Made by a program: the position numbers and the translations under genes. The notes under the pieces were generated by a model. That model saw nothing but the letters and a program-made list of their open reading frames with translations, was not told where the DNA came from and searched no databases. Positions 1 through 8,714 of a DNA stretch of 64,000 nt are shown in pieces (the first letter of the stretch is position 1; each line of letters opens with the position of its first letter). The DNA is taken from contig DASVNK010000018.1 of NCBI GenBank assembly GCA_036383895.1, forward strand, positions 51,716 to 115,715, in the 5' to 3' direction. Source of the DNA: DASVNK01 sp036383895 (GTDB lineage: Bacteria; Verrucomicrobiota; Verrucomicrobiia; Limisphaerales; SXQI01).

Positions 1-545
1 AGGGCGAGCGATGCGAATAACAAAGCGACTGCGAGCCAGAGGACTGGAGCCTCGAAGATGACGCGAAGCAAAAGCGCCCCGAGAGCGCACCACGCGAGAA
101 TCTTCGAAATGAAAGTCCGCCTTCGGTCCAGGAACTCGTAGTGGCGATAAATTTCGAAAAGGTCGCGCGCTCTGGTAATTTCGATTTCCTTCCTAGTCCA
201 AATATGTTGGCCGTCATCAACCGCGAGGGGAAATCTCGTGAGTAAGTTCCTAATCAACTTCTCGGCGGCGTCGCAGGCGGCAGTTTGCTTTGAGCGGCGG
301 AGCTGCATTAGTAAAGAGAGAGATGGAGGATTGCCGAGAGCAGCTTCGACCTGCTTCCTGTCTTCATCGCTGTAATCAGTCTGATACTCGCGGTCCGAGT
401 AGGTCTGAACGATCAGTAAATAATGAGCGTTATTCGGCAAAAAGTATTCGTCTTTATCGGGAACTTTTTCGCCCTTCGCTGCAATGAGCGGAAGGATTTC
501 GCCTGCGGTCGCCGCGCTAAAATGAACGATGATGGCTTCTGCCAT
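1..545 (-). CDS. Hypothetical membrane-anchored protein, C-terminus cut by window edge
   Basis: An open minus-strand frame begins with ATG at 545 (MAEAIIVHFSAATAGEILP) and stays open for 181 codons to the window edge, so the stop is outside. The N-terminal ~140 residues are soluble and charged, with no motif I recognise. A hydrophobic stretch follows near residues 150-181 (ILAWCALGALLLRVIF, then WLAVALLFASLA), which looks like one or two membrane helices, so this is probably a C-terminally anchored cytoplasmic protein. The start lies 12 nt downstream of the CotH gene stop on the same strand, which suggests co-transcription. No Shine-Dalgarno (SD) sequence is obvious. The function is unknown. 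The plus-strand frame at 290-487 is its antisense shadow. Confidence 0.6.
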   Translation of the reverse strand, partial: MAEAIIVHFSAATAGEILPLIAAKGEKVPDKDEYFLPNNAHYLLIVQTYSDREYQTDYSDEDRKQVEAALGNPPSLSLLMQLRRSKQTAACDAAEKLIRNLLTRFPLAVDDGQHIWTRKEIEITRARDLFEIYRHYEFLDRRRTFISKILAWCALGALLLRVIFEAPVLWLAVALLFASLA

Positions 546-557
546 TGTGTTGCGCCG

Positions 558-1964
558 TTAATGTAATAGATCTGTAAATTTTAGATGATCGATGAACGTT
601 TTCGTTCTGATTGGAAAGTAGTCGGTGAGGAGGCAGTTGATTTCGGTTTGCCAGAGATTTGGGGTGTGGAGTTGGTAGGGGCCTTCGCGGTAGGGGTGGA
701 GGTCGCGGCGGTAGTCACCCCAGCGGGCGGATTCGGCGATGACGGCGAGTTCGATTTGTTGGGCGAGGACGCGGTAGCGTTCGGCGGCGGATTTGGGGGA
801 GAGTGCGCCGCCCTCGGTGAGGTGCTTGCGGGCGCGCTCGGCGAAATGATTGCGGAAGGTTTCGTTTTCACGGAGGCGCTGGAAGATGCGGGTGGGGCTT
901 TGATCGTCGTCGGTGGTGAGGCGATTGTCGTCGACGTTTTCGAGGGTGCGTTCGGCGTCCCAGACGAAGAAGTGCCATTTGCCGCCGGGTTTCCGTGGGC
1001 GGGCGGCAAACCAATTGGAGGAGCGGTCCCAATCGGCGTTCGCGCCGTAGAGGTTCAGGAGCATGTAATCGATGAAGCTGTCCATCTCGATGAGTTCGGA
1101 GATGGCCTTGAAGTCGGCTTCAGTGCGAACGCCGGTGTTGATGCGCTGCATGAGATTGTCCCAGGCAGTGGAATCGCCGGAGAGGATTTTATCGGCGTTG
1201 CGGGAATCGAAATCTTTGCGGGCGCCACCGAGGTAAGCTGAGGCGAAAGATTCGTCGGGACGCTCGACGAGGTTGTAGAGACCCCAATAAAGGCCGTTCA
1301 GGTATAGGTGAACGAAGATGCCGCGTGATGCGGGATGGCCAAGCGCGCGTTGGGTGTCGCGCATCCATTGGTCGCGGAGGAAATCGCCGCGCGCGCGTTC
1401 GGTGGGGTGCCAATGGAGCCAGGTGTTGTTGCAGCCGGCACGAAGGACGAGAGAATCGAATTCGGTGGCGGCGTCCGGGCCGAAGATGGCGGCGTTCAAT
1501 TTTCCCGGGCCATATTTCTTTTTAAAGACGAGACGGAAGGCGTGCTTGGGACTTTCTTCCGGGCGGCGGTTCCATCCACCGTGGATACGGAGGCCGCATT
1601 GGACATTGAAGATGGAGGTGCCGTTGGTGGCGATTAGTTCGGCGCGGGTGGGACGTTCCCAATCGTCGCCGCTTTCCATGGGGTTGGAATAGATGCCGCG
1701 CCCGGAGCTGAAGAGATCGTCGTTGGAGGTGGTGATGAGGAGGCTTGGGAGAGAATTGAGGGCGGCAGGGAGGCGTTCGCGGTAGGCTGGATCGTTGGTG
1801 ATATCCGGATCCATTTCGTAATCGGCGAGGACGGGGGCATTGCTGCGAGTGCCCCAGGTTTTGGGGAAGGCTGCGCCGTCTTGTTTTAGGATTTGGTCGA
1901 TATCGGGAACGGCGGCGGCGCAATGCACAGCGGCAAGAAGTAGAAAAGTTATGAAGCGGTGCAT
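558..1964 (-). CDS. CotH kinase family secreted protein
   Basis: The 468-residue protein resembles the CotH family, known from the spore-coat protein kinase CotH and widespread in secreted proteins of Planctomycetes and Verrucomicrobia. Supporting segments are GLRIHGGWNRRPEESPKHAF, LVLRAGCNNTW, FVHLYLNGLYWGLYNLVERP and KWHFFVWDAERTLE, the last resembling the metal-binding W-D-x-E region. I chose the start at 1964 because MHRFITFLLLAAVHCAAA is a good signal peptide; the frame extends 32 codons further upstream without signal features. Verrucomicrobial CotH proteins are often much longer, with lamin-tail and other surface domains, while this one is almost only the kinase-like core. The substrate is unknown. 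Confidence 0.8.
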   Translation of the reverse strand: MHRFITFLLLAAVHCAAAVPDIDQILKQDGAAFPKTWGTRSNAPVLADYEMDPDITNDPAYRERLPAALNSLPSLLITTSNDDLFSSGRGIYSNPMESGDDWERPTRAELIATNGTSIFNVQCGLRIHGGWNRRPEESPKHAFRLVFKKKYGPGKLNAAIFGPDAATEFDSLVLRAGCNNTWLHWHPTERARGDFLRDQWMRDTQRALGHPASRGIFVHLYLNGLYWGLYNLVERPDESFASAYLGGARKDFDSRNADKILSGDSTAWDNLMQRINTGVRTEADFKAISELIEMDSFIDYMLLNLYGANADWDRSSNWFAARPRKPGGKWHFFVWDAERTLENVDDNRLTTDDDQSPTRIFQRLRENETFRNHFAERARKHLTEGGALSPKSAAERYRVLAQQIELAVIAESARWGDYRRDLHPYREGPYQLHTPNLWQTEINCLLTDYFPIRTKTFIDHLKFTDLLH

Positions 1965-2040
1965 GGAAGAAAGATTAGCGAGCGGCGAGGAACGCTCAAC
2001 GAAATAGCGGTTCCTGGGGTGATTGGAGTGAGGGTCAGAC

Positions 2041-2104
2041 TGGCACCGAGACGGTGCCATAACCCGAAGTCAGTACGGGTAATGCCTTGTGCGCTTCGCG
2101 CACA
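2041..2104. repeat. Two short perfect hairpins in the cotH/CPBP intergenic gap
   Basis: Two perfect palindromes lie in the gap between the divergent CotH and CPBP genes. The first, at 2041-2059, is an 8-bp stem (TGGCACCG/CGGTGCCA) around an AGA loop. The second, at 2088-2104, is a 7-bp stem (TGTGCGC/GCGCACA) around TTC. A third, weaker GCCG-AGA-CGGC stem follows at about 2107-2117 with the same AGA loop. The shared CCGAGACGG core suggests members of a dispersed REP-like palindrome family rather than terminators, since no T-run follows. The function is unknown. Confidence 0.55.
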
Positions 2105-2222
2105 CGCCGAGACGGCCGCGCTACGGAATTGCGCGATGCGCCCCTCGAATCAAATCGCGCCTGCGGTACGCGGGTTTCTGCGGGCGTGACTTCGAATTTG
2201 GAATCGGGATGATGGAGGAACC

Positions 2223-3158
2223 ATGGCGCAGCGGTGTGAATACTGCGGGACGGAGAACGAGCATGAGGGGGCGTTGTGCGTTCGATGTGGAAACGAGCTC
2301 GGTGATTTGATTTTCCCGCCGCTGCTTCCGCCAGACTCTGTGGAAGTGCCGCGGCCGCCCGCGAACCTGGGCGAGTTGCCGCCGATGCTTGCAGGCGAAG
2401 TTCCCGCGATCGGCGAGAAGAAGCGCGAACTTGGGGCGGCTTCGGCAAGTTTCATTTTCCTGGGGTATTTTGGTGCGCAAACTGTGGTGGGGTTATTCGC
2501 AGGACTGATTGGATTCGCGGTGTTTGGCGGGGCGGCGGGATTGAAGGGGGAAGGATTTCAGCAGGTGATGGTGATCGCGATGTTACCGATGATGGCGCTG
2601 AGTGGGTTGATGATGCTGATCATGGCGCTGCGAATGATCCCGCAATACTTGCGCGATAGGAGCGCGACTGGCGCGGCGTGGGTGGTGGGGTCGATCAAGG
2701 AGAATGCGACGGGATTGATGTTTGGAATTTTGACCGCGTTGGCTTATGCGGCGCTGACCGCGGTATTTCCGCCGACGGACGAAGCGACGAAGGGATCGCT
2801 GTCGCGCATGGCGCTAACGCCCGGTGCTCAGCAAGTGGTGTGGATCGTGGCGGCGCTGTTGTTCGCGCCGTTGGTGGAGGAATGCTTGTTTCGCGGGATC
2901 ATGTATGGGGGTTTTCGGAGGTCGTTCGGGCCGGTGTGGGCGGCGATATTATCGACGTTGATCTTTTGGTCACTGCACTTGACGGAGATGTGGCATTACT
3001 GGCCGGCGATGATCGCCATCGCGATGCTGGCATTGGTGGCGTTGTGGCATCGATTGAAGTATGCGGCTGTGGGGCCGGCGGTTTCGGTGCACATTGGTTA
3101 TAACGGAATGATGGTGGTGGGGGCCATTGTGGCGACGCTTAGTGGCGCCGGGAGGTAG
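2223..3158 (+). CDS. CPBP family intramembrane metalloprotease with N-terminal zinc ribbon
   Basis: The 311-residue protein starts with a zinc ribbon (C5-x2-C8 and C19-x2-C22), then a proline-rich linker, then about eight hydrophobic helices. The CPBP/Abi (Rce1-like) motifs are present: EE219-220 with R224 (VEECLFRG), His252 (FWSLHL), and H290-x3-N294 (HIGYN). CPBP proteins are intramembrane glutamyl endopeptidases, some linked to prenyl-CAAX processing or bacteriocin immunity. The natural substrate here is unknown. The start is supported by GGAGG five to six bases upstream of ATG. The fusion of a zinc ribbon to a CPBP core suggests regulation or partner binding, which is an inference. Confidence 0.88.
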   Translation: MAQRCEYCGTENEHEGALCVRCGNELGDLIFPPLLPPDSVEVPRPPANLGELPPMLAGEVPAIGEKKRELGAASASFIFLGYFGAQTVVGLFAGLIGFAVFGGAAGLKGEGFQQVMVIAMLPMMALSGLMMLIMALRMIPQYLRDRSATGAAWVVGSIKENATGLMFGILTALAYAALTAVFPPTDEATKGSLSRMALTPGAQQVVWIVAALLFAPLVEECLFRGIMYGGFRRSFGPVWAAILSTLIFWSLHLTEMWHYWPAMIAIAMLALVALWHRLKYAAVGPAVSVHIGYNGMMVVGAIVATLSGAGR

Positions 3159-3164
3159 GAGCAA

Positions 3165-3194
3165 CCACGAATGGACACGAATTAACACGAATAG
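3165..3194. repeat. Degenerate 10-bp tandem repeat, three units
   Basis: Three head-to-tail units with the core ACACGAAT at a 10-bp period lie seven bases after the CPBP stop codon. Read on the other strand, the unit is ATTCGTGTYR, almost the same as the three-unit array at 42089-42118 upstream of cimA. The two arrays therefore belong to one dispersed intergenic family. No function is known to me. Confidence 0.5.
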
Positions 3195-3268
3195 AGGAGT
3201 GGTTCGTCGTTAGGTATGTCGCTATGACCGAACATCCAAATGCGTACGATCATCGGACAATTGCGAAA

Positions 3269-3291
3269 GCCTCCTCACGTCGGCTGCTACG
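3269..3291. repeat. Diverged copy of the 23-bp CCTCACGTCG repeat
   Basis: This copy shares the CTCCTCACGTCG core and the terminal CTAC with the three close copies at 6174, 7790 and 8715, but has GGCTG where they have GTCCC or GTCTC. It lies between the CPBP gene and the PQQ dehydrogenase, not next to a stop codon. It is probably a subfamily of the same element. Confidence 0.5.
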
Positions 3292-3338
3292 AAGAGTTGG
3301 CTTGGCTGCGGCGGTTTTTCTGAACAGGATTTTCGGTG

Positions 3339-5474
3339 ATGCACCTGAGAGTTGGCGTGTTGCTGTTTGTTGTGATGGCTTCGTTTTCGTTGGAGGCGGC
3401 GGATGAGGATTGGGCGGTTTATTTGGGGGATGGGGGGAGTTCGCATTATTCGGAGTTGAAGGAGATCAACCGGAAGAATGTGCAGGAGCTGGAGGTGGCG
3501 TGGGTTTACAAGGCGGGGGATGGGCGGAAGGACAATCGATCGCAGATCCAGTGTAATCCGATCATTGTGGATGGGGTGATGTTCGGGACTTCGCCGGGAT
3601 TGAAGTTGCTGGCGATAGATGCGGCGACGGGGGTGGAACGCTGGAGGTTTGATCCGTTCGCGGGCGACACGAACAGCAATGCGGTGGGGGTGAATCGCGG
3701 CGTGGTTTTTTGGAGGAGCGGGAAGGATCGGCGGATTTTGTTCACGGCGGGACAGAGTTTGTTTTGCGTGGAGGCGGGTTCGGGGAAGTTGGTGCGGAGT
3801 TTCGGCGTGGAAGGGAAAGTGGATATTCGGGAAGGGTTGGGGCGCGATCCGAAGACGTTGTTCGTGCTGTCGAATACGCCGGGAGCGATTTACCGCGACT
3901 TGTTGATTCTTGGGACGCGGGTTTCGGAAGGGCCGGGACCGTCTTCGCCTGGGCATATTCGGGCTTACGATGTGCGGACGGGGAGGATTGTGTGGACGTT
4001 TCGGACGATACCGCAGCCGGGAGAGGCGGGTTATGAGACGTGGCCGCCGGAGGCTTACCAGTATGCGGGCGGGGCGAATGTTTGGACGGGGATGGCGGTA
4101 GATGAGAAACGCGGAATTGTATTTTGCCCGACTGGTTCGGCGGCATTTGATTTCTGGGGCGGGGATCGGCACGGCGCGAATCTTTACGCGAATTGTTTAA
4201 TCGCGCTGGATGCGAAGACGGGCAAGCGGATCTGGCGTTATCAATTTGTGCATCACGATTTGTGGGATCGTGATTTGCCGGCGCCGCCGAATTTGCTCAC
4301 GGTTCGGCATCGCGGGAAGAAGATCGATGCGGTGGCGCAGGTGACGAAATCCGGACACGTGTTTGTGTTCAACCGCGAAACGGGAGAGCCGTTATTTCCG
4401 ATCGAGGAGCGGGCGGTGCCGCCATCGAAGTTGCAAGGGGAATGGGCGTGGCCGACGCAGCCGATTCCGCTGAAGCCCGCGCCGTTTTCGCGGCAGGAAT
4501 TCACGGAAGACCTGGTGACGGATGTTTCGGAGAAATCGCGCGAGGCGGTCCTGGAACGATTGCGAAAGGTGAATCGGCACCAGGTGTATGATCCGCCGAG
4601 CACGGAGGGGACGATCATTTTTCCGGGGTTCGACGGCGGGGCGGAATGGGGCGGGGCGGGAGCGGATCCGAAGCGCGGGATTCTTTACGTGAATGGGAAC
4701 GAGATGCCGTGGATTTTGACGATGGTGGAGACAAAGTCGAAGGAGGGCGGGGAGCTTTCTTCGGCGCAGCAGATTTACAATCAAGTGTGCGCGGCGTGCC
4801 ATGGGTTGAACCGGGCGGGCGATCCGGCGCGGGCATTTCCGACGCTGGCGAATATTGGGCAGAAGTTGAAGAAGCCGGAGATTGTGGAGTTGTTGCGGAC
4901 GGGGAAGGGAGTGATGCCGGCGTTTGGTTTCTTGAGCGATGAACAGCGCGAGGCGCTGGCGGATCATTTGTTAGGCGACGAACGAGTCAGCGTGCCGAGT
5001 GAGACGGCGCCGGCGAAGGGATTGACGTTGCAGAGTCCCTATACGCATACGGGATACAATCGATTTTTGGATCCGGACGGGTATCCGGCGGTGAAGCCAC
5101 CGTGGGGGACGTTGAACGCGATTGATTTGAACACGGGAGAGTATTTGTGGCGCGTACCATTGGGAGAGTTTCCGGAATTGACGAAGCGCGGTGTGCCGGT
5201 GACTGGGACGGAGAATTACGGCGGGCCGGTGGTGACTGCGGGCGGGTTGATCTTTATTGCGGCGACGAAGGACGAAATGATTCGGGCTTTCGACAAGGAG
5301 ACCGGGAAGGTTTTGTGGCAGGCGAAGTTGCCGGCGGGAGGTTACGCGACGCCTTCGGTTTATGAAGTGAAGGGCCGGCAGTTTTTGGTGATCGCGTGCG
5401 GCGGCGGAAAAATGGGGACGAAGAGTGGGGATGCTTATGTGGCGTTTGCGTTGCCGGAGGGGAAGGCGAAGTAG
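3339..5474 (+). CDS. PQQ-dependent dehydrogenase with inserted cytochrome c domain
   Basis: The ~711-residue secreted quinoprotein begins with a signal peptide (MHLRVGVLLFVVMASFSLEAA) and DWAVYLGDGGSSHYSEL, typical of the glucose/quinate dehydrogenase-like PQQ propeller family. Several beta-propeller blades carry AxDAxTGxxxWR-type sequences, for example ALDAKTGKRIWRY and AIDLNTGEYLWRV. A c-type heme site, CAACH, lies near residues 484-488 inside the propeller sequence, so electrons probably pass from PQQ to heme c and on to the respiratory chain in the periplasm. The substrate is likely a sugar or alcohol and is not assignable. GTG at 3336 immediately precedes the ATG. It converges with the next gene, with stop codons directly abutting. 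Confidence 0.88.
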   Translation: MHLRVGVLLFVVMASFSLEAADEDWAVYLGDGGSSHYSELKEINRKNVQELEVAWVYKAGDGRKDNRSQIQCNPIIVDGVMFGTSPGLKLLAIDAATGVERWRFDPFAGDTNSNAVGVNRGVVFWRSGKDRRILFTAGQSLFCVEAGSGKLVRSFGVEGKVDIREGLGRDPKTLFVLSNTPGAIYRDLLILGTRVSEGPGPSSPGHIRAYDVRTGRIVWTFRTIPQPGEAGYETWPPEAYQYAGGANVWTGMAVDEKRGIVFCPTGSAAFDFWGGDRHGANLYANCLIALDAKTGKRIWRYQFVHHDLWDRDLPAPPNLLTVRHRGKKIDAVAQVTKSGHVFVFNRETGEPLFPIEERAVPPSKLQGEWAWPTQPIPLKPAPFSRQEFTEDLVTDVSEKSREAVLERLRKVNRHQVYDPPSTEGTIIFPGFDGGAEWGGAGADPKRGILYVNGNEMPWILTMVETKSKEGGELSSAQQIYNQVCAACHGLNRAGDPARAFPTLANIGQKLKKPEIVELLRTGKGVMPAFGFLSDEQREALADHLLGDERVSVPSETAPAKGLTLQSPYTHTGYNRFLDPDGYPAVKPPWGTLNAIDLNTGEYLWRVPLGEFPELTKRGVPVTGTENYGGPVVTAGGLIFIAATKDEMIRAFDKETGKVLWQAKLPAGGYATPSVYEVKGRQFLVIACGGGKMGTKSGDAYVAFALPEGKAK

Positions 5475-6077
5475 TCAGACGGAGGATCGTTCGAGCTTGG
5501 TTTGGTAGTTGGATTCGGCTGGGCGGCTGCGGAAGGCGCGAAAAACGGAGTAGATCAGCAGGGCCAGCAGGGTGCCGAGCATGTTGTTGAGGAGGTCTTT
5601 TTGGGTGTCGGTTTTGGCGTCGGGGCTGTTGAGTTTGAGCATGCCTTTTTCCGGGCCGAGGATGAGGGTGCTGGCGTATTCGATCAGTTCGTGAATCCCG
5701 CCGAGGCCGAGAATCACGATGACGGTGCCGACCCAAAGTTGCCAACCAACCAGGGCAAAGCAGTTGCGGAGGGCGCGCGCGACGATGAATCCCCCGGCGA
5801 CGCCGAAGTAGAAGTGGACGTAGGTGTCGAAATCGAGGCCGAAATATTGTTCCTGGTAGCTGCCGAAGGCGCCGAGGTTATGCAGGACGAGGGCGGTGGC
5901 GAAGATGGCGAAGTGGCAGGCGTGAATGTGGAGGCGGTCGCGGAGGAAATAAACGGCCCAGAGCATGGGCGCGAGGAAAACGATGGCGAATCGGTAGGTG
6001 GAGGGGCCTTGGGCGATGACGGTGATGAGCGCGAAAATCGCGGTGGTGATCCACGCTATGGTTTTGAATGAATTCAT
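5475..6077 (-). CDS. DUF2238 (YjdF-like) integral membrane protein
   Basis: The 200-residue protein has about five to six membrane helices. Conserved polar segments resemble the DUF2238/YjdF family: LDFDTYVHFYFG, GGIHELIEYAS and DTQKDLLNNMLGTLLALL. The aspartates and histidines in these loops are the family hallmark, but no biochemical role is established. It is a single gene on the minus strand whose stop abuts the stop of the PQQ dehydrogenase on the other strand. A short imperfect inverted repeat (CGCTC/GAGCG) lies just upstream of its start. Confidence 0.75.
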   Translation of the reverse strand: MNSFKTIAWITTAIFALITVIAQGPSTYRFAIVFLAPMLWAVYFLRDRLHIHACHFAIFATALVLHNLGAFGSYQEQYFGLDFDTYVHFYFGVAGGFIVARALRNCFALVGWQLWVGTVIVILGLGGIHELIEYASTLILGPEKGMLKLNSPDAKTDTQKDLLNNMLGTLLALLIYSVFRAFRSRPAESNYQTKLERSSV

Positions 6078-6173
6078 ACGCTCTGAAGGGAGCGTAGTTC
6101 GGAAGTGCGAGGGCTGGGCATAAGGCAGCCTTTTGACCCAAGGCCAAGGCGAATACCGATGGAGGACAGGAAG

Positions 6174-6196
6174 GATTCCTCACGTCGTCCCCTACA
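6174..6196. repeat. 23-bp CCTCACGTCG repeat, copy A, 6 nt after the kinase stop
   Basis: Copy A of a 23-bp element with core TCCTCACGTCGTCCCCTACA. It lies six bases beyond the stop codon of the minus-strand receiver-histidine kinase. Copies B (7790-7812) and C (8715-8737) differ from it by one or two bases and are placed the same way behind the next two genes examined. Confidence 0.7.
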
Positions 6197-6202
6197 GTTG
6201 GA

Positions 6203-7702
6203 TTATGCGGCGGCGGGTTCGGCTTCGACTTGTGGTTTACCGTTTTTCTTGCTGGTCGCGGTGCGCGGGGCTTTGGCGTTGGGGGGACGGTTGGGCATGA
6301 CGCAGCGGACGATCGTGCCGCAGTCGGGGCCGGGGGCGACGGAGACGGTGGCGCCGATCATGCCGGCGCGGTAGTTCATGACGCGTAGGCCCATGCCGTT
6401 CCGTTTGCCCTGCGTTTTCGGTAAACCGCAGCCGTCATCGGTGATGGTGAGTTCGACCTGGTTGTTCTGGGTGTTGAGGCTGATGGTCACGTTTTTGGAG
6501 CGACCATGTTTGATGGCGTTGTTTACGGCTTCCTGGGCGATGCGGTAGAGGTGAATGGCGGCGGCGTTGTCGTAAACTTTGGTGAAGGTGGGCGCTTTTA
6601 CTTCGCAGTTGACGTTGGTGCGGCTGACGCGGGAAGCGAGTTCGGTGAGAGCGGCTTGAAGACCGTTGTTCTCCAGTTCGACCGGGCAGAGGCCACGGGC
6701 CAGATCGCGGGCCTGGGTGATGGTTTCGTTGACCATCGAGGTGATTTTGCGGACGTCGTTGGCTTCGGTGAGATCGCGGCTGGCGAGTTTTTGTTCGACC
6801 ACTTTGACCATGCAGGCGATGCCGGTGAGATACTGGCCGAGGCCGTCGTGCAAGTCCTGGCCGATGCGGCGTTTCTCGCTCTCGCTGATTTCCTGGACTT
6901 CTCGTTCGAGGCGTTTGTTCTCGGTGATTTCGATGGCCGCGCCACCGACCATGAGGGGTTTGCCGTCAGAATCGGAGATTGGGAAGCGGTTGGTAAGCCA
7001 GTAATGCATGCCGTCGTCGCGATTATAAGACTCGGTCGTTTCGATTGCTTTGTTCTGGTTCGCGACTTGTTGATCGAGGTTGCGAGCTTTGGCGGCGGTG
7101 GTTTTCGGGAGAAGGTCGGCGTCGGTCTTGCCGATGACTTCGTCAACGCTGCGGCGGAAAACTTTGGCACAGGTTTCGTTGGCGTAGACGTAGCGGCCAT
7201 CGAGGTCCTTCATGTAAACGGCGCAGGGGACGTTTTTCATGAAGGCGTTGATTTGCGCTTCGCGTTCGCGGAGTTGCTGGAGGGTTTTGAAATGCTTGAT
7301 GGAATAGCGAATGGAACGTTCCAGGAGCGATGAATCGAGGCGATCCTTGCTGAGGAAGTCGGCTGCGCCGAGACGCATGGCTTCGGCGTCCACCTCGGGA
7401 TTCTCGGTGGTGAGCATGATGATGGGTGCCTTGCAACCGAGCTTGAGCGCTTCCTTGAGCAGGTCGATACCGTTTTGCGCGCCGAGGCGATAATCGAGGA
7501 GGTAAACGTCGTGTCGGCCTTCACCGATGAACTCCACGCCTTTTTCATAGTTAGGCGCCCAATCAAGATGATGTTTCTCGCCGGAAATCTTTGAGAGATA
7601 ATGGCGAGTGAGCATGTAGCTGTCTTCGTCGTCGTCGACCAACAGGACCCGAATGGGGCGTCCGGGCGTGAGACTTTCATGGGCATCACGATTCATAGGC
7701 AA
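6203..7702 (-). CDS. Hybrid receiver-PAS-histidine kinase (NarL-partner type)
   Basis: The 499-residue cytoplasmic protein has a receiver domain (about 17-135; acidic DDD 23-25, phosphoacceptor D70, T98/T99, K119), a PAS domain (about 150-262), a HisKA_3 dimerisation box with His285 (RRIGQDLHDGLGQY), and an HATPase domain (N395, DDGCGL 422-427, GMGL 436-439). HisKA_3 kinases normally phosphorylate NarL/LuxR-type regulators; none is adjacent. The receiver sits at the N-terminus ahead of the kinase, so phosphorylation by another kinase may gate this one. TTG at 7702 has GAGGAGG about ten bases upstream; ATG at 7696 is the alternative but lies rather far from that SD. Confidence 0.9.
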   Translation of the reverse strand: MPMNRDAHESLTPGRPIRVLLVDDDEDSYMLTRHYLSKISGEKHHLDWAPNYEKGVEFIGEGRHDVYLLDYRLGAQNGIDLLKEALKLGCKAPIIMLTTENPEVDAEAMRLGAADFLSKDRLDSSLLERSIRYSIKHFKTLQQLREREAQINAFMKNVPCAVYMKDLDGRYVYANETCAKVFRRSVDEVIGKTDADLLPKTTAAKARNLDQQVANQNKAIETTESYNRDDGMHYWLTNRFPISDSDGKPLMVGGAAIEITENKRLEREVQEISESEKRRIGQDLHDGLGQYLTGIACMVKVVEQKLASRDLTEANDVRKITSMVNETITQARDLARGLCPVELENNGLQAALTELASRVSRTNVNCEVKAPTFTKVYDNAAAIHLYRIAQEAVNNAIKHGRSKNVTISLNTQNNQVELTITDDGCGLPKTQGKRNGMGLRVMNYRAGMIGATVSVAPGPDCGTIVRCVMPNRPPNAKAPRTATSKKNGKPQVEAEPAAA

Positions 7703-7789
7703 AACTGAGCTTCCTCCTCTGTGGATGAAGAATAGCCTTTCCGCGGGCTCTGCGCAATGACGGGCGAGGTTGGCTTCCCAAAGAAGATG

Positions 7790-7812
7790 GACTCCTCACG
7801 TCGTCCCCTACA
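7790..7812. repeat. 23-bp CCTCACGTCG repeat, copy B, 5 nt after the DUF4159 stop
   Basis: Copy B has the core CTCCTCACGTCGTCCCCTAC and differs from copy A at one base. It lies five bases beyond the stop codon of the minus-strand DUF4159 gene. Confidence 0.7.
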
Positions 7813-7817
7813 AGGCG

Positions 7818-8636
7818 TCAATGCGTCATTGCGTAGAAGACGATGTTGATGCCGAGCGGATAGGCTTTGGGTTCGGACATTTGGCGGAAGTATTCGATGT
7901 TGTCGCCTTCGCGCTCCCAACCGTCGCCCAAGTCGGTGTTGTGGCAGATGATGGCCATGATGCGCTCTTTATCGTCGTAGATCGCGCGGTAATGGGGAGT
8001 TTCGGCGTCGGCGCGTTCCCAAGTAATGCCGGAGTCATGGTAGGTGTACCAATGGTGAATGCTGGGGATTTGGGGTTTCGATTTAAGGGGGAAGACGCAG
8101 TTGAAGATTTTGTGATCGGACGGGATCTCCTGCGGTTCGCGATCTGGAAAGACGCGTTTGATTTGTTCGTAGAAGTTCTGCCATTCGTCTTCGCCCCAGA
8201 AATCGTCGACCATGAGGAACCCGCCGCCGAGCAGATAGCGGCGGAGGTTGGCGACTTCTTCTTCCGAGAAAATGAGACGACCGGGTTCGATGATATAGAT
8301 CCAGGGATGCTTGAAGAGTTCGGGATCGGTAAGTTGGAGAACGATCGGTTCCGGATTTACTTTGAGTGAAGTGAGTTGTTGGAGGCGGAAGGAAAAGTTG
8401 CGATCGCTATCGGGATAATCGGTTCTCCAACTGTTGTCGCGCCAACCGTAGGAATCGTACTGGATACGGACGAAGGTGAAAACGTCGTTTTTAAATTTGG
8501 GATCGTTCTCCCAGGACATGTCTTCGACGCCGGCGGGCGGGGAGGCTTGACGATTGCGGCCGCGACCACGGCCATATTGGGCGGAAGCGACCACCACACC
8601 CAGGAGCAGCATAAGGAGAACGAACCGCCGCATCAC
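7818..8636 (-). CDS. DUF4159 domain secreted protein
   Basis: The 272-residue protein has an N-terminal signal peptide (MMRRFVLLMLLLGVVVASAQ), a basic low-complexity stretch (YGRGRGRNRQ), and then the DUF4159 domain. Recognisable segments are FTFVRIQYDS, WRTDYPDSDRNFSFRLQQLT, GGGFLMVDDFWGEDEWQNF and HHWYTYHDSGITW. DUF4159 has a glutamine-amidotransferase-like fold related to domains found next to von Willebrand/MoxR systems, but the function is unknown and no MoxR partner lies nearby. It appears to be a single gene. It is separated from YjbQ by 105 bp that include a repeat copy. Confidence 0.82.
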   Translation of the reverse strand: MMRRFVLLMLLLGVVVASAQYGRGRGRNRQASPPAGVEDMSWENDPKFKNDVFTFVRIQYDSYGWRDNSWRTDYPDSDRNFSFRLQQLTSLKVNPEPIVLQLTDPELFKHPWIYIIEPGRLIFSEEEVANLRRYLLGGGFLMVDDFWGEDEWQNFYEQIKRVFPDREPQEIPSDHKIFNCVFPLKSKPQIPSIHHWYTYHDSGITWERADAETPHYRAIYDDKERIMAIICHNTDLGDGWEREGDNIEYFRQMSEPKAYPLGINIVFYAMTH

Positions 8637-8714
8637 GTGGGCAGTTTACGGTTGGGGCGATGGATTCACAAGTCGCGCTGGACGAATTCTCGCAAACAGT
8701 GAGTTACAGAGAAA

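Noticed and set aside
290..487. Plus-strand 65-codon frame
   Set aside because: Antisense to the open minus-strand gene that runs off the left edge; residue pattern is not protein-like.
585..1241. Plus-strand 218-codon frame inside cotH
   Set aside because: It is the antisense of the CotH coding sequence, produced by high GC at third positions.
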